Shown one piece after another: positions 17,972 through 25,562 of a stretch of DNA of 64,000 bases. A program made the position numbers and the translations under genes. The notes under the pieces were generated by a model, which was not told the DNA's origin, ran no database searches, and saw only the letters and a program-made list of their open reading frames with translations. The DNA comes from an uncultured Aquimarina sp. (GTDB lineage Bacteria > Bacteroidota > Bacteroidia > Flavobacteriales > Flavobacteriaceae), in assembly GCA_947498765.1 (NCBI GenBank), contig CANMLG010000057.1:1-64000 (forward strand). Reading direction: 5' to 3'. Positions within the stretch are counted from its first letter, which is position 1. Every line of letters begins with the position of its first letter.

Positions 17972-18808
17972 ATGAAAAAATTTAACACTAACACTACGCT
18001 AGCTTTAGTCACAGTCATTTCAACATTAGTGGCAATATATAACTATTACCAATTCAACTCACTAAAAAACGACACCTTATCTATTGCAAATACACCTAGA
18101 AAAAAAACAGATAGTAAAAAAAACAAAGTTTCTCTAGTAGATTCTTTAGTGTTATCTGGTGCTTATGAAAAAGCATTGCAATTTTCAAAACAATTTGAAA
18201 AGGATAGTATTCATATTACAGATCGTAATTTTTTTATTAAAAGCAAAATGATTGAGGAAATTGCAACTTTAAATAAAAAAATAAAGCACTATCAACAACT
18301 TAAATCACACAATACATCTCCTAAAGTTAATTTAAACACATCATCAAAGGATATAATAAATGACAGTTTAGCAATTGCACTTAAAACTACAAACACTGAA
18401 TTAGAAAATTTAAAATTTCAACTTAATAAAAATAAACCAGATGAAACTAAATTAGAATTCAAAACTTCCAAAGGAACTAGCTTATACTATGTAGGCGATG
18501 TAAAAAACCATAAAGCCAACGGATATGGCGTTGCGGTTTTGGAATCTGGTAGCCGCTACGAAGGTTTTTGGAAAAATAATATGCGCCACGGAAAAGGGCA
18601 TTTTTTTTGGAACGATGGACAACATTATAACGGGGATTACAAAAAAGATAAAAGAAATGGTTTTGGTATTTATTATTGGGAAAACGGCGATCGATATGAA
18701 GGTGAATGGAAAGACGACAAAAGAAATGGCAAGGGCAAATTTTATAACAAGAAAGGAAAATTAAAAGCCGAAGGTACCTGGAAAAATGACAAACTTACCA
18801 CGAAATAA
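17972..18808 (+). CDS. Membrane-anchored MORN-repeat protein
   Basis: The start is ATG 17972 (MKKFNTNTT), giving 278 aa; the open frame extends further upstream but overlaps the previous gene. An N-terminal membrane segment (about residues 9-28) is followed by a charged region with a likely coiled coil (about 60-160). Four MORN-type repeats then occupy about 165-275, with G.G......G..YEG.W patterns such as YEGFWKNNMRHGKG, YNGDYKKDKRNGFG and YEGEWKDDKRNGKG. MORN repeats often bind membranes or act as structural scaffolds. It forms an operon with the DUF2490 gene. Confidence 0.8.
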   Translation: MKKFNTNTTLALVTVISTLVAIYNYYQFNSLKNDTLSIANTPRKKTDSKKNKVSLVDSLVLSGAYEKALQFSKQFEKDSIHITDRNFFIKSKMIEEIATLNKKIKHYQQLKSHNTSPKVNLNTSSKDIINDSLAIALKTTNTELENLKFQLNKNKPDETKLEFKTSKGTSLYYVGDVKNHKANGYGVAVLESGSRYEGFWKNNMRHGKGHFFWNDGQHYNGDYKKDKRNGFGIYYWENGDRYEGEWKDDKRNGKGKFYNKKGKLKAEGTWKNDKLTTK

Positions 18809-18964
18809 AAAGTGAGTAGATAAATTAGATGTCGCTAATTGTTTAACCCAGATGTTGCATTAAATAGGAATTATGAAGTCAAAACAATTCTCGATATAAT
18901 TTTGCTTCATTTCATTACACAAAATCACTCGAATACGCAAAAATTCATGAAAATTGAAAATAAA
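18809..18964. other. Convergent gap between MORN gene and folP
   Basis: It contains one weak hairpin (AATTAG 18823-18828 with CTAATT 18835-18840). No strong terminator is visible. Confidence 0.4.
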
Positions 18965-19798
18965 TTACATCTTGACCTTTTTTAATTGCTCAAACAAAAC
19001 AACACATTCTTTAGCTTCTTTAACATCATGAACTCTCAATATATTGGCCCCTTTTTGCAGGGCGATCATATGTAAAGCGGTAGTTCCGTTTAAGGCTTGA
19101 TCGGCTGTTGTGTTTAGGGTTTTGTATATCATGGATTTTCTTGATATACCCGCCAAAATAGGGACATCTAATTGTTGAAGTATCTCAAAATTATTTAATA
19201 ATTCAAAATTATGATCAATTGTTTTGGCAAAACCAAAACCGGGATCAACAATGACATCATGAATCCCTAAGGCTCGTGCTTCGGCTATTTTTTCTGAAAA
19301 ATAAAAACATACTTCTTGCGTAATGTTTTTATAACTGGCTAATGACTGCATGTTTTGTGGGCTGCCTTTCATGTGCATCATGATGTAAGGCACCTGGTAT
19401 GCCGCTATCGTTTTAAGCATTTCAGCATCTAAATTACCTGCCGATATATCATTAATTAGAGCTGCACCTTGATCCAAACAAGCTTTGGCAACAGAACTTC
19501 TAAAGGTGTCAATCGATAGGCGAATTCCAGAAAACTCTTTAGTAAGTAGTTTTACTACAGGAAGTACGCGATCCATTTCTTCATCAACTGAAATATCCTT
19601 GGCGCCTGGGCGCGAAGAATACCCCCCAAGATCAATAAAGTCGGCTCCGTCCTGCAACATTTTTTCAATTTTAGTTACTAGTGAAGCTTCATTTTTAAGA
19701 GAGCCGCCATCGTAAAAAGAATCTGGTGTAAGATTTACTATTCCTAATATTTTTGGAATAGACAAATCGATTAAATCTCCAAGGCAATTAATAGTCAT
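18965..19798 (-). CDS. folP: Dihydropteroate synthase
   Basis: FolP condenses 6-hydroxymethyl-dihydropterin pyrophosphate with p-aminobenzoate to make dihydropteroate in folate synthesis; it is the sulfonamide target. The 277-aa chain has the family motifs in order: VNLTPDSFYDGG (from residue 21), GGYSSRPGA (58-66), SIDTFRS, NDISAG, MHMKG, DPGFGFAKT, GISRKS and RVHDV near the end. ATG 19798 gives the usual length; an upstream in-frame start at 19852 would add 18 untypical residues. It diverges from the DUF1599 gene, an arrangement common in Bacteroidota. Its 3' end is partly duplicated at 16827-16941. Confidence 0.95.
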   Translation of the reverse strand: MTINCLGDLIDLSIPKILGIVNLTPDSFYDGGSLKNEASLVTKIEKMLQDGADFIDLGGYSSRPGAKDISVDEEMDRVLPVVKLLTKEFSGIRLSIDTFRSSVAKACLDQGAALINDISAGNLDAEMLKTIAAYQVPYIMMHMKGSPQNMQSLASYKNITQEVCFYFSEKIAEARALGIHDVIVDPGFGFAKTIDHNFELLNNFEILQQLDVPILAGISRKSMIYKTLNTTADQALNGTTALHMIALQKGANILRVHDVKEAKECVVLFEQLKKVKM

Positions 19799-19837
19799 GT
19801 AGCAGTTATTTTGAATACATTTAGTTCGGAAAAGGTA

Positions 19838-19845
19838 CAAAGTTA
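19838..19845 (-). promoter_or_regulatory. Candidate folP -7 promoter element
   Basis: The minus strand reads TAACTTTG, matching TAnnTTTG, about 40 nt before the folP ATG. A properly spaced -33 TTG was not found. Confidence 0.35.
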
Positions 19846-19902
19846 CGGGCAATTTTATAAATTGCCATTTCTTTATGGATTTGAAGACAAATTACATTTT
19901 TT

Positions 19903-20436
19903 ATGCAGCACACCTCGCAACAATACGATGCCGTTATAACTACCTGTCGCACATTATTTTCAAATAAAATGGCGGATTACGGAAGTGCATGGCGGATTTT
20001 ACGACTACCTTCATTAACCGATCAAATTTTTATTAAAGCGCAGCGTATTCGTAGTTTACAAGAAAACGAAGAACGCAAAGTAGATGAAGGACAAGAGTCT
20101 GAATTTATCGGAATCATTAATTACTGTATTATGGCGTTGATTCAAATTGATAAAGGTATTGCTACCCAACCTGATTTAAATACCGATGAGGCGGTTAGTT
20201 TGTATGACAACTATATCAGTGAAACAAAAACCTTAATGGAAGCCAAAAATCACGACTACGGCGAGGCTTGGCGTGATATGCGTGTGAGTTCCTTAACCGA
20301 TTTAATTATTCAAAAATTACTTCGCGTTAAGCAAATTGAAGATAATAAAGGAAAAACACTAGTTAGCGAAGGGATTGCTGCAAATTATCAAGACATGATA
20401 AATTATGCCGTTTTTGCTATGATTCATTTGTCATAA
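19903..20436 (+). CDS. DUF1599 (Nmad1-type) protein with internal duplication
   Basis: The 177-aa protein consists of two copies of the same ~80-residue helical unit. Compare KMADYGSAWRILRLPSLTDQ (about residues 23-42) with KNHDYGEAWRDMRVSSLTDL (about 113-132), and FIGIINYCIMALIQ with YQDMINYAVFAMIH. DUF1599 is also called nucleotide modification associated domain 1; the cellular role in Bacteroidota is not established. Its position between folP and the DoxX/BT_3928-type gene is the usual one in this phylum. No signal peptide, so it is cytosolic. Confidence 0.85.
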   Translation: MQHTSQQYDAVITTCRTLFSNKMADYGSAWRILRLPSLTDQIFIKAQRIRSLQENEERKVDEGQESEFIGIINYCIMALIQIDKGIATQPDLNTDEAVSLYDNYISETKTLMEAKNHDYGEAWRDMRVSSLTDLIIQKLLRVKQIEDNKGKTLVSEGIAANYQDMINYAVFAMIHLS

Positions 20437-20555
20437 GAGTACCATACTTTGAATTAAATAGGTTGGGTTTTTAAAAAATTAGTTTATAAATTGGTTCAAA
20501 GTATAAAAAATGCTACTAACCAAAAGCTAGTAGCTAATAATAGCTAAAGAAAAAG

Positions 20556-21653
20556 ATGAAAGTACTTGTTGGATTTTTTCGAATTTTTGTTGGAATATTT
20601 TTTATTATTTCAGGATTTATCAAATTGAATGACCCGTTAGGTTTTTCTTATAAACTTACCGATTATTTTGCCCCCGATGTATTGAATTTAGAATTCTTAA
20701 ATCCATATGCATTGGTGTTGTCTATTTTTATAGTCATTTTTGAGGTAATGGTCGGAGTACTTTTAATTATTGGTTACAAAGTAAAATTTACCTTATGGTC
20801 ATTATTAGGAATGATTATATTTTTTACTTTTCTAACATTCTATTCCGCCTATTTTGATAAAGTAAAAGACTGTGGTTGTTTTGGCGACGCTCTAAAAATT
20901 ACTCCATGGCAATCCTTTGGAAAAGATGTGGTACTTACGCTATTGATTCTTTTAATTTTTGTAGGAAGGAAGCATCTGACTCCTTTCTTTTCAAAATTTG
21001 CAAATACAGTTATTACGTTTGTAGCTTTTATTTTATGCATGTGGTATGCATATCATGTACTTATGCATTTACCAGAAGTTGATTTTAGAGCCTACAAAGA
21101 AGGCGTTAATATTAACGAAGGCATGTCCGTACCCGAAGGTGCTCCAAAAGCAGTATTTGCTTACAATTGGGAGTTTGAAGAAAACGGAACGAAAAAAATT
21201 GTGACTACGCAAGGCGCCTACCCACAAACGAGCGGTAAATTTATAGGGGTAACCACCGAAGTAGTTCAGGAAGGTTATATACCACCAATTCATGATTTTT
21301 CTATTGAAAAAGGAGATCAAGATTTTACCGATCAGTTTTTAAATGAAGATAAATTAGTAACTATTATCTCCTATAACTTATCCAAATCTGAAGCTGATGG
21401 CATGGAAAAATTAGCCGATGTTTACAAACAAGCAACCCAAGCAGGTTACAAAGTCATTGGAATTTCGGCATCAGGTGATGACAAAATTGCCAAAATGAAA
21501 TCAACTTACGGCTTAACATTTGATTTTTATTTTTGCGATGAAACTGCTTTAAAAACTATAGTGAGATCCAACCCAGGAATTGTTGTTTTAAACAAAGGAA
21601 CAATCAAACAAAAATTGCATTGGAATGATGCCGAACAAATTGAACTTCCTTAA
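20556..21653 (+). CDS. BT_3928-type DoxX-like membrane protein with thioredoxin-like C-terminus
   Basis: The 365-aa protein has four to five transmembrane helices in residues 1-165, including the DoxX/MauE-like start VGIFFIISGFIKLNDP and the loop DCGCFGDALKITPWQSF. A soluble domain follows. The last ~110 residues (LVTIISYNLSKSEADGM ... GYKVIGISASGDD ... PGIVVLNKGTI) look like a thioredoxin fold without a CXXC pair. The family is known in Bacteroidota beside folP, DUF1599 and tpiA; its function is unproven. A redox or respiratory link is inference from the DoxX/MauE similarity and the cysteine loop. The next gene abuts its stop codon. Confidence 0.85.
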   Translation: MKVLVGFFRIFVGIFFIISGFIKLNDPLGFSYKLTDYFAPDVLNLEFLNPYALVLSIFIVIFEVMVGVLLIIGYKVKFTLWSLLGMIIFFTFLTFYSAYFDKVKDCGCFGDALKITPWQSFGKDVVLTLLILLIFVGRKHLTPFFSKFANTVITFVAFILCMWYAYHVLMHLPEVDFRAYKEGVNINEGMSVPEGAPKAVFAYNWEFEENGTKKIVTTQGAYPQTSGKFIGVTTEVVQEGYIPPIHDFSIEKGDQDFTDQFLNEDKLVTIISYNLSKSEADGMEKLADVYKQATQAGYKVIGISASGDDKIAKMKSTYGLTFDFYFCDETALKTIVRSNPGIVVLNKGTIKQKLHWNDAEQIELP

Positions 21654-22733
21654 TTGATTCGGTATATATTATATAAAACAGGTTACACGATACTTACCCT
21701 TTTTGGAGTGGTAACTGTCATTTTTTTATTGTTTAATGTATTACCAGGTGATCCTGCTCAAATGATGTTAGGTCAAAATGAGAGTGAGGAACAATTAGCT
21801 GTAGTACGAAAAAAATACGGATTTGATTTACCACTTACAACTCAATATAGATATTATGTAAATGATTTATCTCCCTTATCCTTTCACAGTTTAAATCCAG
21901 ATAATTTTTGCTTTTATTCTGAAGACAAATACAAAGGGATTCGTCTATTTCGCCTTTTCGGAAATCAAGTAGTACTAAAATACCCTTATTTGCGTGAATC
22001 GTTTCAAAAAACAGGAAAAAAAGTAAGTAGTGTTATTGCTGAAACTTTGCCAAATACAGCTGTTTTAGCAGTTTTTTCAATTTTAATAGCTTTAATTTTA
22101 GGCGTTTTTTTAGGTGTAGTTTCTGCTATAAAAAAAGGTTCATGGATTGATCAAGGGATTCAACTGGTAAGTACTTTAGGAATGAGTGTTCCTTCCTTTT
22201 TTAGTGCTATACTATTTGCTTGGCTGTTTGGCTTTGTGTTACATAAATATACTCATTTACCTATGACAGGGAGTTTGTATCAATTAGATGATTTTGGAGA
22301 AGGAATACATTTAAATTTAAAAAACTTAGTATTGCCAGCATTAGTTTTAGGAATTCGCCCTTTGGCTGTTGTTTCTCAGCTTATGCGAAATTCCTTATTA
22401 GAAGTACTCTCCCAAGATTATATCCGCACAGCTAAAGCAAAAGGACTTTCTACTGCAAGGGTAATTTATAAACATGCCATAAAAAACGCACTTAATCCAG
22501 TAGTAACTGCAATTTCGGGTTGGTTTGCCTCCATGCTTGCTGGGGCTGTTTTTGTAGAGTATGTTTTTGGTTGGAATGGTATAGGAAAAGAGATAGTAGA
22601 TGCCTTAAACACTTCAGATTTACCTATTGTTATGGGTGCAGTCTTAGTTATTGCCTTATTGTTTATAGGAATCAATATATTTGTAGACATAATTTATGGA
22701 TGGTTGGATCCAAGAATCAAATTGATAAAATAA
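21654..22733 (+). CDS. ABC transporter permease of the DppB/OppB type (orphan)
   Basis: The 359-aa protein starts with the classic DppB N-terminus (IRYILYKTGYTILTLFGVVTV, then FNVLPGDPA), with about six transmembrane segments. It has the cytoplasmic EAA loop DYIRTAKAKGLSTARV followed by KHAIKNALNPV, which contacts an ATPase. These permeases normally import peptides or nickel together with a DppC permease, ATPases and a binding protein; none of these partners is in the window. Initiation must be at TTG 21654, directly after the TAA of the previous gene, since no ATG or GTG precedes the first helix. The substrate is unknown. Confidence 0.85.
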   Translation: MIRYILYKTGYTILTLFGVVTVIFLLFNVLPGDPAQMMLGQNESEEQLAVVRKKYGFDLPLTTQYRYYVNDLSPLSFHSLNPDNFCFYSEDKYKGIRLFRLFGNQVVLKYPYLRESFQKTGKKVSSVIAETLPNTAVLAVFSILIALILGVFLGVVSAIKKGSWIDQGIQLVSTLGMSVPSFFSAILFAWLFGFVLHKYTHLPMTGSLYQLDDFGEGIHLNLKNLVLPALVLGIRPLAVVSQLMRNSLLEVLSQDYIRTAKAKGLSTARVIYKHAIKNALNPVVTAISGWFASMLAGAVFVEYVFGWNGIGKEIVDALNTSDLPIVMGAVLVIALLFIGINIFVDIIYGWLDPRIKLIK

Positions 22734-22749
22734 CCTTACTCAAAATAAC

Positions 22750-23499
22750 ATGAGACAGAAAATTGTTGCAGGAAACTGGAAAATGAATAAAAACGTAGCA
22801 GAAACTAAAAGTTTAATTGCTGATTTAAAAGCGCAAACTAAAACATCTAGCGCACGTGTAATTATTACGCCATCGTTTGTAAACTTAACTACAGCTGTTG
22901 ATGCAGTAGCAGGTAGCGGCATTGAAGTTGCTGCTCAAAATATGAGTCAGCATGATAGTGGTGCCTACACTGGTGAGGTTTCAGCTGCCATGTTAAAGGA
23001 TGCAGGTGTTAAAATCGTATTACTTGGACATAGCGAACGTAGAGCTTATTATGGTGAAACTGACGCCCTACTAGTTGAAAAAGTTAACAAAGCTTTAGCC
23101 GAAGGTATTGAGGTTGTTTTTTGTTTTGGTGAAGAATTAGAAGATCGTAAGGCGGGAAAACATTTTGATGTAGTGGCTTCACAAATTTCAAATGCCTTAT
23201 TCCACTTAAAAGCTGATGCTTTTAAAGATATTATTTTAGCTTACGAGCCTGTTTGGGCTATTGGTACAGGTGAAACTGCTACTGCGGATCAAGCACAAGA
23301 AATGCATGCATTTATTCGTAAAACTTTAGCTGACAAATATGATGTTAATTTAGCTGATAGCGTTTCTATCCTTTACGGAGGAAGTTGTAAACCTACAAAC
23401 GCCGAAGAAATTTTCTCTAAAACAGATGTCGATGGTGGTCTAATTGGAGGTGCCTCATTAAAAGCTGAAGACTTTTTTGGTATTGTAAATGCTAGGTAA
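22750..23499 (+). CDS. tpiA: Triose-phosphate isomerase
   Basis: TpiA interconverts dihydroxyacetone phosphate and glyceraldehyde 3-phosphate in glycolysis and gluconeogenesis. The 249-aa chain has full family length and all active-site landmarks: AGNWKMN with Asn9 and Lys11, LGHSERR with catalytic His94, AYEPVWAIGTG with catalytic Glu166, the mobile loop after it, and YGGS near the phosphate site. Cytosolic. It starts 16 nt after the permease gene and is followed by its own hairpin terminator at 23535. Confidence 0.97.
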   Translation: MRQKIVAGNWKMNKNVAETKSLIADLKAQTKTSSARVIITPSFVNLTTAVDAVAGSGIEVAAQNMSQHDSGAYTGEVSAAMLKDAGVKIVLLGHSERRAYYGETDALLVEKVNKALAEGIEVVFCFGEELEDRKAGKHFDVVASQISNALFHLKADAFKDIILAYEPVWAIGTGETATADQAQEMHAFIRKTLADKYDVNLADSVSILYGGSCKPTNAEEIFSKTDVDGGLIGGASLKAEDFFGIVNAR

Positions 23500-23534
23500 G
23501 CAACGCTCAAAAAAAGATAAATTCAAATAAAGCG

Positions 23535-23564
23535 CAAAGCATGAGCAATTTAACTCATGCTTTG
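23535..23564 (+). terminator. Intrinsic terminator after tpiA
   Basis: An 11-bp perfect stem (CAAAGCATGAG at 23535-23545, partner 23554-23564) has an 8-nt loop and is followed by a T-rich stretch. Confidence 0.8.
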
Positions 23565-23652
23565 TTTGTTATATTACTTATAAATGTTACATTAGTACTT
23601 AAGTATTTTTTATCCCCTTAAAGAAAGTGAACACATTTAAAAAAAATAATAA

Positions 23653-24501
23653 ATGTCGACTCCCATATACAAAGGATATAATTTTACCATTTCTCCATTA
23701 CAACCCGCTACTGAAATATTAATAGCCGAATTAGGTGTTGCGGGCTTTGAAAGCTTTGTAGAAACAGAAACAGGTGTAAATGCCTACATTCAAGAAAAAG
23801 ACTGGAATCCTAGAATTTTAGAAGATATATACATACTAAGTTCCAACGAATTTATCATAAGCTATGTACAAGAGGAAATTGAACAGGTAAATTGGAATGA
23901 AGAATGGGAAAAGAATTTTGATCCTATTTTAGTAGATCAAAAATGTAGTGTACGTGCTCCTTTCCATGAAAAAAAGGAAGTAGAATTTGATATTGTTATT
24001 GAACCTAAAATGTCATTTGGTACCGGACACCATGAAACTACACATATGATGATCCAACATTTATTAGCATTAGATGTTAAAGACAAAAAGGTTTTGGATA
24101 TGGGGTGTGGCACAGGAGTTTTGGCAATTTTAGCAGAAATGCGAGGCGCTCAACCCATTGATGCTATTGACATTGACAACTGGTGCTATTTAAACACTAT
24201 TGAAAACGTAGAACGAAATAAAAGTAAACATATTAGCGTTTATGAAGGAGATGCAAAGCTGCTAAATAACAAAAAATATGATTTTATTATAGCCAACATT
24301 AATAGAAATATTTTGTTAAATGATATGCATCATTATGCTACATGTTTAACAAAAGGGGGAGATTTATTATTAAGTGGCTTTTACAACGAAGATTTTGATA
24401 TAATTAACACAGCTTGTGCTAATCTTGGTTTGATTTTTGATAAAAAAATAACTCGAAACAACTGGGTTGCAGCACATTTCAAAAACAAAAAGAATAACTA
24501 A
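23653..24501 (+). CDS. prmA: Ribosomal protein L11 methyltransferase
   Basis: PrmA transfers methyl groups from S-adenosylmethionine to ribosomal protein L11. The 282-aa protein has the small N-terminal L11-recognition domain (about residues 1-95), a linker with FGTGHHETTHMM (about 118-129), and the Rossmann methyltransferase domain. The SAM motif I is VLDMGCGTGVLAILAEMRGA (about 145-164), followed by DAIDIDNW. ANINRNILL (about 213-221) is the motif IV equivalent. The tpiA-prmA-clpS order is common in Bacteroidota. clpS follows after 13 nt. Confidence 0.93.
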   Translation: MSTPIYKGYNFTISPLQPATEILIAELGVAGFESFVETETGVNAYIQEKDWNPRILEDIYILSSNEFIISYVQEEIEQVNWNEEWEKNFDPILVDQKCSVRAPFHEKKEVEFDIVIEPKMSFGTGHHETTHMMIQHLLALDVKDKKVLDMGCGTGVLAILAEMRGAQPIDAIDIDNWCYLNTIENVERNKSKHISVYEGDAKLLNNKKYDFIIANINRNILLNDMHHYATCLTKGGDLLLSGFYNEDFDIINTACANLGLIFDKKITRNNWVAAHFKNKKNN

Positions 24502-24514
24502 AAATTTGCAGATT

Positions 24515-24796
24515 ATGACTTCGGATTACGATATTGAAATTTTAGAGCAGGTCGTTGAAGAAACGGAAATAAAACGCTACAATCAAATTGTATTGTTTAA
24601 CGACGACGTAAATACATTTGATCATGTAATAGATACACTTATTAGCGTTTGTGACCACGAACCTTTACAAGCTGAACAATGCGCTATGCTTGTCCATTAT
24701 AAAGGAAAATGCAGTGTGAAAACAGGTGATTACAAGGATTTAGAACCTCGTTGTACTGCCTTATTAGATGCTGGTTTAAGTGCCGAAATACAATAA
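24515..24796 (+). CDS. clpS: ATP-dependent Clp protease adaptor ClpS
   Basis: ClpS delivers N-degron substrates to ClpAP-type (or ClpC) proteases. The 93-aa protein has the core motif FNDDVNTFDHVID followed by C..EPLQAEQCAMLVHYKG, which forms the substrate pocket and the Clp-binding face. ATG 24515 is chosen; an upstream frame extension overlaps prmA and has no family support. It is probably cotranscribed with prmA. Confidence 0.92.
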   Translation: MTSDYDIEILEQVVEETEIKRYNQIVLFNDDVNTFDHVIDTLISVCDHEPLQAEQCAMLVHYKGKCSVKTGDYKDLEPRCTALLDAGLSAEIQ

Positions 24797-25562
24797 TAAA
24801 ATCCATTGGAGTATTAATAATACAATTAACTAAAAAATACTTCGCATATATATTTCGTTTCTTTTTTACAATTCATGCATTAAAAAATGAAACAATAGCT
24901 AAGACTATTTTCTCTCCTTTGAAGCATCAACTGGCTCATCAATATCGTGCTGCCCTGTCTTTGGATAGCAAAAATAATTCAATCTATTTATACGAAATAA
25001 TTATCCGCAAATCTTAAAATCTATAAAATAGTAATCTACATTTTTCATAATTTGTCTGTAGATAAATTCACACAAATTATAGTAGCCCTATTTTTAATAT
25101 TTATCCTAGTAGATTAATACAATAAGATTTTATTATATTTACACGCAGCTTAACTATAAAATACAACTTATTCTTTCCATATATTGAAATATACTTTTGT
25201 TTATTTTCACTATAATAGAACTTTAACTTTTAGTTTAATTTCAGCTATAACAATGCTTTACTAACTAAAAAATCACTAAGCTTCTATAGCAGTTATCCTT
25301 TTTTTTAGAAAAAGTCTTATCACCTATTTATTTTAAACTTTTTTAGAATAGAATAAATAAATCTACCACTAAACTCATCTATTACACTAAATTTATAGTT
25401 AATTTTTGACTTATATACATTCCCGTTTTATTTCATTCAACAAAGAAATTTAACTAAAAAAACAAGCTTCTTGTAGCAAGTGAATTTTCTAGCTCATTTT
25501 TGATCTAATATCTACTGTTAAAAAAACGTTATTTATTTAACTAATTAAAAGACTCAATTCTG
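24797..25562. other. Long AT-rich intergenic region before the GH74-like gene
   Basis: A 766-bp gap. One candidate promoter -7 box (TACTTTTG, 25192-25199) was found. An 88-codon frame overlapping clpS (to 25017) has no recognisable features. No hairpin pair, tRNA or repeat stood out. A long leader for the 25563 gene is possible. Confidence 0.5.
25192..25199 (+). promoter_or_regulatory. Candidate -7 promoter element
   Basis: TACTTTTG matches TAnnTTTG. If used, the 25563 gene would have a 5' leader of about 360 nt. No good -33 box was found. Confidence 0.25.

Noticed and set aside
16827-19094. Calling the folP-flanked block an integrative element
   Set aside because: No integrase, transposase or sharp attachment core was found; only the repeat is supported.
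24751-25017. 88-codon plus-strand frame overlapping the clpS end
   Set aside because: It begins inside clpS, has no ribosome-binding or family signal and looks like chance; a decayed fragment is possible but unsupported.
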